A stretch of DNA of 64,000 nt from an uncultured Paracoccaceae bacterium (GCA_947503175.1 CANNCO010000002.1:682001-746000); one strand, 5' to 3'. Shown: positions 18,814-28,506, counted from the stretch's first letter. The notes: generated from the sequence alone by a model not told the origin. Numbers and translations: made by a program.

Positions 18814-19212
18814 ATGGGCAAGAACAGGTTTTCTCAGGGTGCAGGCCCCTCGCAGCGACAGTTGCGCGTCGGCGAAGTAATCCGTCGCCGATTGAGCGAG
18901 GTTTTGTCGCGTGCCGAAGTGCATGACCCGGAACTGAACGCCTTCTCCATCACCGTAAGCGAAGTCCGATCCTCCCCCGATCTGAAGATCGCGACGGCAT
19001 TCGTTCTACCCCTTGGCGGCAAAGATTGCGACGCGGCACTTGATGCGCTTCGCCGCAATCGCCATGAAATCCGCCGCTCGGTCGCCAAAGGCCTTGAACT
19101 GAAATTCGCGCCCGACCTGCGATTCGTTCTGGACGAAACCTTTGACCGTATGGACGAAACCCGCAGGCTTTTGTCAGAGACCACGGTACGCCGCGATGTC
19201 GAAAGCGATTGA
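18814..19212 (+). CDS. rbfA: 30S ribosome-binding factor RbfA
   Basis: 132 residues. KH-type fold seen in [14 protein letters not shown], then [19 protein letters not shown] and [16 protein letters not shown], which are typical of RbfA. It helps mature the 5' end of 16S rRNA in the 30S subunit, especially in the cold. The ATG at 18814 is preferred; one three codons earlier is possible. The 3' end overlaps the next gene by 17 bp. In most alphaproteobacteria rbfA is followed directly by truB; here a glycosidase-like gene is inserted between them. Confidence 0.94.
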   Translation: MGKNRFSQGAGPSQRQLRVGEVIRRRLSEVLSRAEVHDPELNAFSITVSEVRSSPDLKIATAFVLPLGGKDCDAALDALRRNRHEIRRSVAKGLELKFAPDLRFVLDETFDRMDETRRLLSETTVRRDVESD

Positions 19213-19942
19213 CACTCTTCTGGCCGCAACACTGGTTGCGGCTCTTCCTGCGCTTGCGGACGCCGGAAACTGCAAAACGGATACATTCGACAGTATTGCC
19301 TTCACTTACTGCGAAATTGACCCGGTCGCTGAAGAGTTGCGCCTATGGCATACGGCACCAGATGGGCTGGTCTACGGCACGTTCGACCGGGTCAACGAGA
19401 AACTGGCGAAAGACGGCAAGACGCTGGGCATCGCGATGAATGGCGGGATGTATCACGACGACCGCGCGCCGGTCGGGCATTATGTCGAGAATGGCGTGGC
19501 TACGGTGCCGCTGATCACGTCAGAAGGTCCCGGCAATTTCGGATTGTTGCCGAATGGCGTGTTTTGCCTTGGGCCCGAAGGAGCTCAGGTTACCGAGACG
19601 CTCGAGTTCGCCGAACGAGCGCCTGAATGCATCTTTGCTTCGCAGTCCGGACCGATGCTGGTGATCGACGGCGCACTTCACCCGCGGTTTCTGGCCGACG
19701 GAACCTCGCGATACATCCGGAACGGTATTGGTATCCGCGACGACGGGACGGTCGTCTTCGCGATTTCGGATGTCGCCGTGAATTTCCACAGTTTCGCGCG
19801 GATATTCCGGGATCGGCTCGACACGCCCAATGCGCTCTACATCGATGGCAATGTCTCGCGCCTCTATGCGCCCGCGCTGGATCGGCATGATCTGGGCTTT
19901 CCGCTGGGCCCAATCATCGGCACAGTCGTCCCGTTGAACTGA
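19196..19942 (+). CDS. Phosphodiester glycosidase family protein (DUF2233)
   Basis: 248 residues with a Sec signal peptide ([13 protein letters not shown]-like stretch, cut near residue 22). The core has [21 protein letters not shown] and [12 protein letters not shown] near the end, matching the phosphodiester glycosidase/NAGPA domain (DUF2233). Characterised homologues remove N-acetylglucosamine from phosphodiesters; the bacterial substrate is unknown but would be periplasmic. It begins 17 bp inside rbfA and ends 24 bp before truB, so it is likely co-transcribed with both, which is odd for an exported hydrolase. Confidence 0.88.
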   Translation: MSKAIDTLLAATLVAALPALADAGNCKTDTFDSIAFTYCEIDPVAEELRLWHTAPDGLVYGTFDRVNEKLAKDGKTLGIAMNGGMYHDDRAPVGHYVENGVATVPLITSEGPGNFGLLPNGVFCLGPEGAQVTETLEFAERAPECIFASQSGPMLVIDGALHPRFLADGTSRYIRNGIGIRDDGTVVFAISDVAVNFHSFARIFRDRLDTPNALYIDGNVSRLYAPALDRHDLGFPLGPIIGTVVPLN

Positions 19943-19966
19943 ACGACCGACCAGGACACGGATCGC

Positions 19967-20872
19967 ATGGCACGCAAACGCAAAGGGCGGGATATCTCGG
20001 GTTGGGTCGTGATCGACAAACCCGCCGGACCGTCCTCGAATGCCGTAGTGGGTAAGGTGCGCTGGGCGTTCAATGCGGCTAAAGCGGGGCATGCCGGTAC
20101 GCTGGACCCGGAGGCAACCGGTGTGCTGGCGATTGCATTGGGCGAGGCGACAAAGACGGTTCCCTACATCACCGATGCCCTTAAAGCCTATCGTTTCACG
20201 ATCGGGCTGGGGGAAGAGACGAAAACCGACGATGCTGAGGGCGAGGTGACGAACACGTCCAACTTGCGGCCTTCCGATGATGATATTCGCGCATCGCTGC
20301 GGGCGCTCACAGGCGAGATTATGCAGGTCCCGCCCGCGTTTTCGGCGGTCAAGATCGATGGACAGCGCGCCTATGCCATAGCCCGTGCCGGAGACGCCGT
20401 TGAGCTTGAGGCAAGGCCATTATGGGTCGAGAGCTTGACCTTGGTGGAAAGACTCGACGTGGATCACGCGACACTTGAAATGGTATGCGGCAAGGGCGGG
20501 TACGTCCGGGCCATTGCCCGCGATCTAGGCCGGGCACTGGATTGCTTCGCCCATGTCAGGGAGTTGCGCCGGGTCTGGTCGGGGCCGTTCGATGCAGGAG
20601 ACGGTGTTTCGCTGGACAGGATTGACGAGCTCGCCCAAACACCCGAAATCGATGCGCTGCTGCTACCAGTCGAAACGGGATTGACCGACCTGCCGGAAGT
20701 GCGGTGTTCGACGCTGGCGGCGGCCCGTCTGCGCAATGGCAATCCGGCGGAAGTGCTGTCGTCCGAGGCTGCTTATGGAGACGAATGCTGGGCCTCCTGC
20801 GAAGGGCGCGCCGTTGCGGTCGGCATCTATCGTGCGGGTATGCTTCATCCACGCCGGGTTTTCGCCGAATGA
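19967..20872 (+). CDS. truB: tRNA pseudouridine-55 synthase TruB
   Basis: 301 residues. [12 protein letters not shown] contains the catalytic Asp47. Other family blocks are DKPAGPSSN at the N-terminus, [18 protein letters not shown], and [16 protein letters not shown]. It makes pseudouridine 55 in the T-loop of tRNAs. A C-terminal extension of about 70 residues forms the PUA-like domain. The stop overlaps the start of a DUF1643 gene (ATGA at 20869-20872), so the two are translationally coupled. Confidence 0.97.
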   Translation: MARKRKGRDISGWVVIDKPAGPSSNAVVGKVRWAFNAAKAGHAGTLDPEATGVLAIALGEATKTVPYITDALKAYRFTIGLGEETKTDDAEGEVTNTSNLRPSDDDIRASLRALTGEIMQVPPAFSAVKIDGQRAYAIARAGDAVELEARPLWVESLTLVERLDVDHATLEMVCGKGGYVRAIARDLGRALDCFAHVRELRRVWSGPFDAGDGVSLDRIDELAQTPEIDALLLPVETGLTDLPEVRCSTLAAARLRNGNPAEVLSSEAAYGDECWASCEGRAVAVGIYRAGMLHPRRVFAE

Positions 20873-21393
20873 TCACCCGCACGTTTCAAAAGGATGACGC
20901 AGCGAGTACCGCCGTCTACTCGGACTGTGAACACTATCGTTATGCGTTGACACGGGTCTGGGACGTATCGGCGCCCAAAGCACTTTTTGTGATGCTGAAT
21001 CCCTCTACAGCGACCGAACGTCAGAATGATCCCACAGTGGAACGTTGTGAACGCCGGGCGCGCGCGCTTCGGTTCGGGTCATTTCGCGTCTGCAATATCT
21101 TTGCGTGGCGCGATACGGACCCGAAGAAGATGCGCAAAGCCGCAGACCCTGTCGGCCCTGAAAACGACACCAATATCCTTGATGGATGTTTCTGGGCCGA
21201 TACAATTGTTTGCGCCTGGGGTACCCATGGTGCATTTCAGGATCGCGGACCGGAAGTGGCCCGGCTTATCGGTCGAACGGGGCGGCCAATGCACCATCTG
21301 GGGCTGTCGAAGTTCGGACACCCGAAGCACCCGCTTTACATCTCTTACGAGACCCAACCGATGCCCTGGGATCAGGACGCAAGCGGCGACTGA
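20869..21393 (+). CDS. DUF1643 domain-containing protein
   Basis: 174 residues recognised as DUF1643 by [34 protein letters not shown], and [10 protein letters not shown]. The conserved Asn/Pro/Ser/Thr and Cys/Arg clusters suggest an enzyme, but no reaction is known. The start is fixed by the 4-bp overlap with truB; longer upstream frames are inside truB. Its last 22 bp overlap the tail of the convergent acidic-protein gene. Presence of this gene in the truB-rpsO interval departs from the classical gene order. Confidence 0.88.
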   Translation: MITRTFQKDDAASTAVYSDCEHYRYALTRVWDVSAPKALFVMLNPSTATERQNDPTVERCERRARALRFGSFRVCNIFAWRDTDPKKMRKAADPVGPENDTNILDGCFWADTIVCAWGTHGAFQDRGPEVARLIGRTGRPMHHLGLSKFGHPKHPLYISYETQPMPWDQDASGD

Positions 21394-22058
21394 GTGTTCA
21401 GCAAGAAGTCGATCGGTTCGGCGTCGGGCAAGTCGCGCAATATGGCAATCAGTTGATCATTTGCGGTGACGAGGCTGTCCTGACCATCCTCGCTGATCGC
21501 CACTTCGACCGTGACGCCTTCAGGGGGAAGGGTGGTGAATATCGTGATTTCGAGAACATCCTCTCCCGGCACGAAGTTCTGTATATTGGCAATGTTATCC
21601 GGTCCCTCAATCTCATCGACGCTATCGTCGAGATTTGTCACAAGCTGCAGTACTTCAGCGGTTGATGGGTCAGGGTCTTCTTCCGGCTGCAAGATTTCAT
21701 CCACCGGCAAATCGGAACCATCCGGAGGACTATCGGTCATCTCGGGATGAATTGGCAAAAGTGGCGTGATCTCCTCAAGGTCAGCAGAGTCTTTGGACGG
21801 AATGTCACGAACATCTCCCTCCGTGGGCGATAAAACCGGCGATATGGGTTCGTCGAACCCTTGTTCGGTGGACTCGAACTCGTCCAGCATATCTGGGGAA
21901 CTGGGCATGCCGTTGGGATCGCCCTGAGCAGGATCTGTCGAAACGGCGCTTTCGGGTTCGGTCAGGTCGTCATTTGCATCGTCGTCAGAGATGGACGAAA
22001 CCACGACAGGAGCGGCCATCGCAGTCGCAAGCCCGATCAAGACAAAAAACCCTAACAT
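21372..22058 (-). CDS. Acidic secreted or anchored protein, unknown
   Basis: 228 residues from the ATG at 22058 (an upstream ATG at 22106 adds 16 residues). An N-terminal hydrophobic segment (GFFVLIGLATAMAAPVVV) is followed by a long Asp/Glu/Pro/Ser-rich low-complexity stretch with no Cys. The final 80 residues form a likely beta domain: NIANIQNFVPGEDVLEITI resembles the end of RTX/calcium-binding export proteins of Rhodobacteraceae. It has no full RTX repeats. Base composition is visibly lower in GC than the neighbours. It could be a secreted calcium-binding relative, but the function is unknown. Divergent from the DUF5665 gene. Confidence 0.7.
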   Translation of the reverse strand: MLGFFVLIGLATAMAAPVVVSSISDDDANDDLTEPESAVSTDPAQGDPNGMPSSPDMLDEFESTEQGFDEPISPVLSPTEGDVRDIPSKDSADLEEITPLLPIHPEMTDSPPDGSDLPVDEILQPEEDPDPSTAEVLQLVTNLDDSVDEIEGPDNIANIQNFVPGEDVLEITIFTTLPPEGVTVEVAISEDGQDSLVTANDQLIAILRDLPDAEPIDFLLNTQSPLAS

Positions 22059-22155
22059 ACCCTGCCGCCTTAGACCCAGATGGGCGACACATATCATGAC
22101 CAGCAATTTGCACAGGTTGATTGTATCTAAAAATCAAGTCATATCTTAGCCTTAG

Positions 22156-22174
22156 CGGCCATATCGCATGACCG
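22156..22174. promoter_or_regulatory. Inverted repeat in a divergent promoter region
   Basis: CGGCCAT-ATCGC-ATGACCG, arms of seven with one mismatch, lies between the acidic secreted protein gene (minus) and the DUF5665 gene (plus). Its size and position fit a dimeric regulator operator for one or both genes; no regulator is coded nearby. Confidence 0.3.
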
Positions 22175-22222
22175 CGCACGCGCCTGGTGGCATTGATCTC
22201 AGGATCGATTAGCTTGATTAAC

Positions 22223-22585
22223 ATGACAGACTCACCCACACAGAAAGATGGCGAGATATCTCTTGCAAAAGAAGTTCGCAGTCTTCGAAACGAGGTCCGC
22301 CAACTCAACAGTCATCGGTATCTCCGCATCCAGAACTCTCTGCCGCGCATGATGGGCTTCAGCTTTCTGCGCGGCTTGGCAATCGGGCTGGGAACAGTCA
22401 TTGGAGCTTCGGTTCTCGTATCGGTCCTTGCGTTCTTTCTGGCACAGATCGATTTCATCCCGATCATCGGTGAATGGGCGACGCAACTGGCGGAGCAGAT
22501 CGCAAATGAAGTCGGACAAGATCGTCCAACCGATGCCGATCGTGACGGCGCGATCGACCCCGCTACAGCCCCGGACAGCGAATAG
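22223..22585 (+). CDS. DUF5665 membrane protein
   Basis: 120 residues. A charged N-terminal helix ([20 protein letters not shown], possible coiled coil) precedes a strongly hydrophobic span ([20 protein letters not shown], about residues 57-76) followed by a second amphipathic stretch and an acidic tail. This is the DUF5665 arrangement, found in many alphaproteobacteria and Firmicutes. No function known. The start is chosen at MTDSP; the upstream ATG or GTG codons give no similarity. It precedes rpsO by 125 bp, a gap holding the rpsO leader. Confidence 0.8.
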   Translation: MTDSPTQKDGEISLAKEVRSLRNEVRQLNSHRYLRIQNSLPRMMGFSFLRGLAIGLGTVIGASVLVSVLAFFLAQIDFIPIIGEWATQLAEQIANEVGQDRPTDADRDGAIDPATAPDSE

Positions 22586-22710
22586 AAAACCCTTTTCTTT
22601 TCGCGCGCCATCTCCTATACGCCCGCATCCGCGAAACATCGCGGACTCCACGGGCCTGTGCTGGACGACATCCCGGCTTGCGCCATAACCCTTTGATCAA
22701 GGAGACCCCG

Positions 22711-22980
22711 ATGTCGATTACTGCTGAAGAAAAACAGCGTGTCATGAAAGAATTCGGCACCAAGGACGGTGATACGGGTTCCCCAGAAGTGCAGATCGCG
22801 ATCCTGAGCTCGCGCATCGCAACGCTGACCGAGCATTTCAAGACGCACAAGAAAGACAACCATTCGCGCCGTGGCCTTCTGAAGCTGGTCGCACAGCGCC
22901 GGAAGCTTCTGGATTACACCAAGGCAAAGGATGAGGCCCGCTATCAGGACCTGATCAAGCGTCTGGGTATTCGTCGCTAG
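22711..22980 (+). CDS. rpsO: 30S ribosomal protein S15
   Basis: 89 residues, the standard size. Family blocks are [33 protein letters not shown] and RRKLLDYTK. It binds the 16S central domain and nucleates assembly of the platform. AAGGAGA about 7 bases before the ATG gives a strong site. In most bacteria pnp follows immediately; here a hairpin terminator and a reverse-strand gene intervene, so rpsO-pnp read-through must be reduced or must cross about 1 kb. Confidence 0.98.
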   Translation: MSITAEEKQRVMKEFGTKDGDTGSPEVQIAILSSRIATLTEHFKTHKKDNHSRRGLLKLVAQRRKLLDYTKAKDEARYQDLIKRLGIRR

Positions 22981-23002
22981 ACTTTTATTTATTTAGGTAA
23001 TT

Positions 23003-23040
23003 GGCGCGTGCTCTCAAAGAGCGCGCCCCTCTTTGCATTG
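23003..23040 (+). terminator. Likely rpsO transcription terminator
   Basis: A stem GGCGC/GCGCC plus GCTCT/AGAGC with a two-base bulge and a three-base loop (23003-23027), followed by a pyrimidine-rich stretch CCCTCTTTG. The T tract is short, so termination may be partial. Confidence 0.6.
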
Positions 23041-23051
23041 CACTTTAGTCT

Positions 23052-23720
23052 TCAGGGCGGCTGCGTCCGTTGAGGTGGGCACAACCCAATCGCTGTGCAG
23101 ACCCTCTCAATCAACTTGTCGATACTGTCCCAGATCCAGTTTACGACATGAAGTGCATCCTTGATCGCATCCCAAACGGTTGATGGCAGAAGCGAAATAA
23201 GGCTCTGGAGCGCCGTATTTACATTCCCTTGGGCCATTGCATCCAACGCTGTCTCGAAAGTGGCCCGAACAGCCGCGAGATCAGTTCCAGCGAGTGGGAA
23301 GGGTATTCCGGCCAATGCTAAGGCAGCACGGACAATCGCCATCACCGCAGCTTTGCATAACTTGCAACTCACTCTTCCGATAACACTGCCAATCCCACGA
23401 CGTACTCGACCGAATAGCAGGCTAACAGTCGCCCCAGCTGTGAGCCGTATCGATACTCCGATGTTTCCGAAGCCTTGGTTAGCATCGTAACGAAAGCCTC
23501 GATAACGCCCCTGAGTTAGTTGCTCATCCGTCTCGAATCCATCGCCAACAATCTCGGCCTCACCAAGAATGATTTCCGCGATGGCGAAACTGTCACTCTC
23601 ATCACTACTGTTGTGAAAACCAAAGAACTCCTGGCCACCTTCCGCATCCGCTTCGATCAAATGGCTTACAATTTCGATCCCATCCTGAGTATGAGCGGTT
23701 GTTTCAATAAGCAGAACCAT
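23052..23720 (-). CDS. Unrecognised protein encoded between rpsO and pnp
   Basis: 222 residues, no family recognised. The first 100 residues look soluble and acidic with beta-prone stretches (GRYRGFRYDANQGFGNIGVSI). The C-terminal 120 residues contain hydrophobic helices (IGSVIGRVSCKLCKAAVMAIV and ALALAGIPFPLAG) and a Cys-x2-Cys pair, then LHVVNWIWDSIDKLIERV and two late Cys. There is no signal peptide. The ATG has a strong GGGAG site 7 bases upstream, so it is probably translated. The base composition is AT-richer than adjacent genes, suggesting recent acquisition. It could be a small effector or toxin-like protein, but nothing in the sequence proves that. Confidence 0.65.
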   Translation of the reverse strand: MVLLIETTAHTQDGIEIVSHLIEADAEGGQEFFGFHNSSDESDSFAIAEIILGEAEIVGDGFETDEQLTQGRYRGFRYDANQGFGNIGVSIRLTAGATVSLLFGRVRRGIGSVIGRVSCKLCKAAVMAIVRAALALAGIPFPLAGTDLAAVRATFETALDAMAQGNVNTALQSLISLLPSTVWDAIKDALHVVNWIWDSIDKLIERVCTAIGLCPPQRTQPP

Positions 23721-23982
23721 CTCTTGTCTCCCAAAAGCTTACGAACAATCTATAGCTTGGACTCGCGACAACGCAGAGTTGAGGGCGCACCAAAATCCCC
23801 TGACCCCTTCCCTTTGTCGTTGCCCAACTCTTTCAATCACAATCAAACTCCTGTAAGGCCCGCATATCTGAGACGTGACGCTCTGACCCCGGCGCATGGG
23901 AACGATAGGGGTCGGCGGCAATGGGGCCGCTATGCAAACGGGCACTCGGACCGCCGAGACAGGCCCAGACAGGAAACGATAC

Positions 23983-26115
23983 ATGTTCAACGTAACGACG
24001 AAATCCATGAAATGGGGGGAAGAGACTCTGACCCTCGAAACGGGCAAGGTTGCCCGTCAGGCCGATGGGTCTGTGATCGCCACCTATGGCGAAACCTCTG
24101 TGATGGCGAACGTAACATTCGCGCGCGCACAAAAACCCGGTCAGGACTTCTTTCCGCTGACCGTTCACTACAACGAGAAATACTATGCCGCGGGTAAAGT
24201 GCCAGGCGGCTTTTTCAAGCGCGAGGCGCGTCCGACCGAAAAGGAAACGCTGACCTCCCGCCTGATCGACCGCCCGATCCGGCCGCTTTTCGTGCCGGGT
24301 TTCAAGAACGAAGTTCTGGTGATCTGTACTGTGCTGTCCCACGATCTGGTCAACGACCCCGATATGGTCGCGATGATCGCGGCATCGGCAGCGCTGACGA
24401 TCTCTGGTGCTCCGTTCATGGGGCCGATCGCCGGGTGCCGCGTGGGATACGAGGATGGCGAATACATCCTGAACCCGGAGGTCGACGATATGCACGACCT
24501 TCGCAACAAGCCCGAGCAGCGGCTTGACCTTGTCGTCGCCGGCACGAAAGACGCCGTGATGATGGTCGAATCCGAGGCTTACGAGTTGTCGGAAGCCGAG
24601 ATGCTGGGTGCGGTGAAGTTCGCGCATGAGCAAATTCAACCGGTGATCGACCTGATCATCGATCTGGCCGAAGACGCCGCTAAAGAGCCGTTCGACTTCC
24701 AGCCATCGGACTACTCGGAACTGTACGACGCGGTGACGGCCGCTGGCGAAGAGAAAATGCGGGCCGCTTACGCGATCACCGACAAGCAAGCGCGGGTTGC
24801 TGCCGTAGGCGAAGCTCGCGAGGCCGTGATTGCCGCTTTGACGGAAGAGCAGCAGGAGGATGCAAATCTTGGCTCCGCGCTGAAAAAGCTGGAATCGGCT
24901 GTGCTGCGCGGTGATGTCGTCAAGCATGGCCGCCGGATCGACGGCCGCCGCACCGATGAGGTTCGGCCGATTGTGTCGGAAACCGGTATCCTGCCGCGGA
25001 CCCACGGTTCGGCGCTGTTTACCCGTGGTGAAACCCAAGGGCTTGTCGTCACGACACTGGGCACCGGCGACGACGAACAGATGATCGACGCGCTGCAGGG
25101 CACGTACCGGTCGAACTTCCTTCTGCACTATAACTTCCCGCCCTACTCGGTCGGAGAGGTTGGCCGTTTCGGCCCTCCGGGTCGTCGTGAAATCGGCCAC
25201 GGCAAGCTGGCTTGGCGCGCCCTTCAGGCCGTTCTGCCGCCTGCCACGGACTTCCCTTACACGATCCGCGTTGTCTCCGAGATCACGGAGTCGAACGGGT
25301 CGTCGTCAATGGCGTCGGTCTGCGGCGGCTCTCTGTCGATGATGGATGCGGGCGTCCCGCTCAAATCCGCTGTTGCCGGTGTGGCCATGGGACTCGTTCT
25401 GGAAGAGGACGGATCCTATGCCATCCTGACGGATATTCTGGGTGACGAAGACCACCTGGGCGACATGGACTTCAAAGTGGCAGGTACCGAAAACGGCATC
25501 ACGTCACTGCAAATGGACATCAAGGTTGCAGGCATCACGCCCGAGATCATGGAAAAGGCTCTGGCGCAGGCCAAAGAGGGCAGGATGCACATCCTTGGCG
25601 AGATGAACAAGGCGCTTTCGGGTGCTTCGGAATTCTCGGTTCACGCGCCGCGTATCGAAACGATGCAGGTGCCCACTGACAAGATCCGCGAGGTCATCGG
25701 ATCGGGCGGTAAAGTGATCCGCGAGATCGTCGAAGTGTCGGGCGCAAAGGTCGACATCAACGATGATGGCGTCGTCAAGATCGCATCGCCCAACGCCGAG
25801 TCGATCCAGAAGGCTTATGACATGATCCACTCGATCGTGGCCGAGCCGGAAGAGGGCAAGATCTACAAGGGAACCGTCGTCAAGATCGTCGATTTCGGTG
25901 CCTTCGTGAACTTCTTCGGCAAGCGCGACGGCCTTGTGCATGTCAGCCAAATCGAAAATCGCCGACTGAACCATCCGTCAGACGTTCTGAAGGAAGGTCA
26001 GGAGGTCTGGGTCAAGCTTCTAGGCTTTGACGACCGCGGCAAAGTTCGCCTGTCGATGAAGGTCGTTGATCAGGAAAGTGGCGAAGAGGCAAAGGCCGAA
26101 GAAGCCGCCGACTAA
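23983..26115 (+). CDS. pnp: Polynucleotide phosphorylase
   Basis: 710 residues, full length. Order: first RNase PH domain (residues about 1-145), helical linker, second RNase PH domain (from about 310) with the active-site blocks [10 protein letters not shown]-like and [19 protein letters not shown] domain ([17 protein letters not shown], from about 555) and S1 domain ([16 protein letters not shown], from about 620). It degrades RNA 3' to 5' with phosphate and joins the degradosome. The ATG at 23983 has AGGAAA about 7 bases upstream; the 260-bp leader before it may hold the promoter and the autoregulatory hairpin common for pnp. Confidence 0.98.
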   Translation: MFNVTTKSMKWGEETLTLETGKVARQADGSVIATYGETSVMANVTFARAQKPGQDFFPLTVHYNEKYYAAGKVPGGFFKREARPTEKETLTSRLIDRPIRPLFVPGFKNEVLVICTVLSHDLVNDPDMVAMIAASAALTISGAPFMGPIAGCRVGYEDGEYILNPEVDDMHDLRNKPEQRLDLVVAGTKDAVMMVESEAYELSEAEMLGAVKFAHEQIQPVIDLIIDLAEDAAKEPFDFQPSDYSELYDAVTAAGEEKMRAAYAITDKQARVAAVGEAREAVIAALTEEQQEDANLGSALKKLESAVLRGDVVKHGRRIDGRRTDEVRPIVSETGILPRTHGSALFTRGETQGLVVTTLGTGDDEQMIDALQGTYRSNFLLHYNFPPYSVGEVGRFGPPGRREIGHGKLAWRALQAVLPPATDFPYTIRVVSEITESNGSSSMASVCGGSLSMMDAGVPLKSAVAGVAMGLVLEEDGSYAILTDILGDEDHLGDMDFKVAGTENGITSLQMDIKVAGITPEIMEKALAQAKEGRMHILGEMNKALSGASEFSVHAPRIETMQVPTDKIREVIGSGGKVIREIVEVSGAKVDINDDGVVKIASPNAESIQKAYDMIHSIVAEPEEGKIYKGTVVKIVDFGAFVNFFGKRDGLVHVSQIENRRLNHPSDVLKEGQEVWVKLLGFDDRGKVRLSMKVVDQESGEEAKAEEAAD

Positions 26116-26141
26116 CGACCCCGACGATGAAATGCTTTGAA

Positions 26142-26180
26142 GACGCCCTGTTCGTTTGGACAGGGCGTCATTCTTCTTGG
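26142..26180 (+). terminator. Strong pnp terminator
   Basis: Perfect 10-bp stem GACGCCCTGT/ACAGGGCGTC (26142-26169) with an 8-base loop, followed by ATTCTTCTT. It lies 27 bp after the pnp stop. Confidence 0.85.
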
Positions 26181-26199
26181 CCAATAAGAGCGCTGGCAG

Positions 26200-26224
26200 C
26201 AAAAGTGCCCCGAAAATCCGGGGC
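26200..26224 (-). terminator. phoX terminator
   Basis: On the minus strand, GCCCCG/CGGGGC form a six-base-pair stem with a six-base loop (26224-26207), followed by ACTTTTGCT. It is about 30 bp past the phoX stop and back to back with the pnp terminator. Confidence 0.65.
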
Positions 26225-26252
26225 CCTTTCTACTTTGTTTGGTGAGCCAGTC

Positions 26253-28316
26253 TCAGGCGCCGATCACACCACCATCATCCTTGGTGATTACGATCGTTGC
26301 TGACCGCGGTACCGTCCCGTTGTAGTCTGGGAAGCCCGAACCGAAGTTGCCGGCCGCGAACTCCTCGCCCGAAGCATGGGCACCAGGGTGCTGGAAGTTC
26401 ACGAACATCGTCCGCTGATCGGGCGTGGTGATGACGCCCGTGCACTCCTGGCCCCATGGACCGGTAAGAAAACGCCGTATCTCGCCAGTGGCCGGATTGG
26501 CCGCCAGCATGCCGTTCATTCCGAAATCCTTAAGTGGCCCTTCATAGTCCGGCCCGATGTCGCCCATATCGGTCTGGATCCAGAGACGCGAATCCGCGTC
26601 GCACCAGATCCCGTCCGGACAAGCGAACATACTGTCGTCGTTGAGCGTTGCACCCTCGAACGTCGCCGATTGCCTTGGCGTGCCGGCGATCACGAACAGA
26701 TCCCAGTCGAAGTTTTCGCGCGTCTGATCGGCGTCCTGGTAGCGCCAGCGAACGATCTGGCCGAAGTTGTTCTGTGCGCGCGGGTTGACCGCGTCGACTT
26801 CGACCAGTGTCCGGCGCGAGTTGTTCGTGAGCGTGAAGTAAACCTCGCCCGAGTTTGGATCGACAGTGCCCCATTCCGGGCGATCCATCTTGGTGGCGCC
26901 CACGAAATCCGCCGCAAGGCGGGTGTTGACCAGGATGTCGGCCAGATCGGCAAAACCGTTCGCTGGCGTGAGCCCGTTCCGGCCGGGCTCCAGTGCAAGC
27001 CATTCTGCGGTGCCGTCTTCATCGAACTTCGCGACATAAAGCGTGCCCGAATCGAGGATCGATCCATCGGTCTCGCCCGGTACGTAGACGCCGTCGGAGA
27101 CGAACTTGTAGATGTACTCGAACCGCGCGTCGTCGCCTGAGTAGCAAACGACCGGTGCTCCCTCGACAGCAGGCGCGAACACGACGCCCTCATGGGCAAA
27201 GCGACCCAGCGCGGTCCGCTTAACCGGCGCTGCGTCGGGGTTGAACGGATCGATCTCTACCATCCAACCATAGGTGTTGGGTTCGTTGCGGTAGTCCTCG
27301 GTCGACGAGGCACCAAGGGTCGAAGCGTTGAAACGAACGAACTCGTCGGCGCCCGACGCGGCGAGATGCCACCCGTAGCGACCGCTGCGCGGATTGGTGG
27401 ACACACCATAACGGGCGTGTTCGCGCGGCAGATCCGGTTTCTGGTCAATCTGATCGGTGTTCGAGAAGTAACCTGCCCAATTCTCTTCGGCCGCCATGTA
27501 AGTATTCCACGGCGTCACGCCGTGTGCACAGTTGTTCACCGTGCCGCGGGTCATCGTCCCGTCGGGAGAGAACTTGGTGCGCACATGCCCCGAACCGCGT
27601 ACAGGACCCCCGATCTCGATCTCGGTCAGCACCGTGATACGGCGGTTGAGCGGATCTTCGATGATCGACCAATTGCCGTCGGCCTGCTTCGCGGTCCGGT
27701 AGATCGAGATGCCATGGGCGTTCATCTCCATTAGGACTTCATCGTCGTTGCGCTGCTCGCTAGCGTCGTAAACAACGTCGCGCGACCCGATTCCCTGGCC
27801 CTTGTAGCCTTCCTTCTCAGCATGAAGGAACCGCGGCTCGATGTATTCGTGGTTCACGACCAGCAGGCCGTCCTCCGACGAGCCGTCGATGGGGAAGTAA
27901 TGCATCCCGTCATGGTGCTGGCCGACCTGCATGCCCTGCTCGGCACCGGTGTTGGCCCCCGGACGGTAGGCCGGCATGTCATCGGTGATCGGCTCACCTG
28001 TGCCACCCAGCACCTGCCAAGAGTATCCATCGGGAACAACGACCCTATCTTCCATACTGACCGGCACCGGCGTGAAACCAAGAAGCCCCGGCGTGGCCGT
28101 CGTCACCGCAAGAGCACCCTTGGCGGTCAACGCATTGCCGAAGAGGCCCGTCGAGATTGCGGCAAGGCCACCCATAAGAAACGAACGACGCTTCACATGG
28201 GCGTCCATCACTTCGTAAAAGTTGGCGTTATCGGAAGTGTTGCATGTCGGCTCGTCGCCGTGCTCGTAAAATGGTGTGTTCTCATGATCTGGATAGTCGT
28301 TCTCGAAGTCTTCCAT
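26253..28316 (-). CDS. phoX: PhoX-family secreted phosphatase (DUF839)
   Basis: 687 residues. Unusually long acidic N-terminal region, then a Tat signal with Arg43-Arg44 in VKRRSFLMGG and a hydrophobic run, cut expected near residue 70. The body has the PhoX/DUF839 order: LVVNHEYIEPRFL, SGHVRTKFSPDG, NNCAHGVTPWNTYMAAEENW (metal-site Cys/His/Glu block) and RPEWGTVDPNSGEVYFTLTN. PhoX is a calcium- and iron-dependent phosphomonoesterase exported folded to the periplasm, common in marine Roseobacters. A clear PHO box upstream places it under PhoB control. Confidence 0.9.
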   Translation of the reverse strand: MEDFENDYPDHENTPFYEHGDEPTCNTSDNANFYEVMDAHVKRRSFLMGGLAAISTGLFGNALTAKGALAVTTATPGLLGFTPVPVSMEDRVVVPDGYSWQVLGGTGEPITDDMPAYRPGANTGAEQGMQVGQHHDGMHYFPIDGSSEDGLLVVNHEYIEPRFLHAEKEGYKGQGIGSRDVVYDASEQRNDDEVLMEMNAHGISIYRTAKQADGNWSIIEDPLNRRITVLTEIEIGGPVRGSGHVRTKFSPDGTMTRGTVNNCAHGVTPWNTYMAAEENWAGYFSNTDQIDQKPDLPREHARYGVSTNPRSGRYGWHLAASGADEFVRFNASTLGASSTEDYRNEPNTYGWMVEIDPFNPDAAPVKRTALGRFAHEGVVFAPAVEGAPVVCYSGDDARFEYIYKFVSDGVYVPGETDGSILDSGTLYVAKFDEDGTAEWLALEPGRNGLTPANGFADLADILVNTRLAADFVGATKMDRPEWGTVDPNSGEVYFTLTNNSRRTLVEVDAVNPRAQNNFGQIVRWRYQDADQTRENFDWDLFVIAGTPRQSATFEGATLNDDSMFACPDGIWCDADSRLWIQTDMGDIGPDYEGPLKDFGMNGMLAANPATGEIRRFLTGPWGQECTGVITTPDQRTMFVNFQHPGAHASGEEFAAGNFGSGFPDYNGTVPRSATIVITKDDGGVIGA

Positions 28317-28401
28317 TGCGAGCTCCCTGAATGAATCGCTGGCTGCGCGTGGGGCGAACCGTTGAGGCCTTCACGCGTCTGGAACCTCCTAGCGTTCGAG
28401 C

Positions 28402-28419
28402 TTGACAGGCATGTGACAA
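28402..28419 (-). promoter_or_regulatory. PHO box upstream of phoX
   Basis: Reading the minus strand, TTGTCAC-ATGC-CTGTCAA: two seven-base repeats spaced 11 bp start to start, matching the PhoB site CTGTCAT-N4-CTGTCAC at 11 of 14 core bases. It is 86-103 bp upstream of the phoX ATG. The gene should be induced by phosphate limitation. Confidence 0.8.
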
Positions 28420-28440
28420 AGCCGGGCAACTGGCCCGGAA

Positions 28441-28480
28441 ACAGAAAGAGAGGCCCCGCAGCTGGCGGGATCTCTCTCTG
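28441..28480 (-). terminator. Peroxiredoxin terminator
   Basis: On the minus strand, GAGAG...TCCCGC pairs with GCGGGG...CTCTC (28476-28448), followed by TTTCTGT. It lies about 30 bp downstream of the peroxiredoxin stop and just upstream of the phoX promoter, separating the two units. Confidence 0.6.
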
Positions 28481-28506
28481 TTCAAAGCGCTGTACCGGCG
28501 GGGTTT

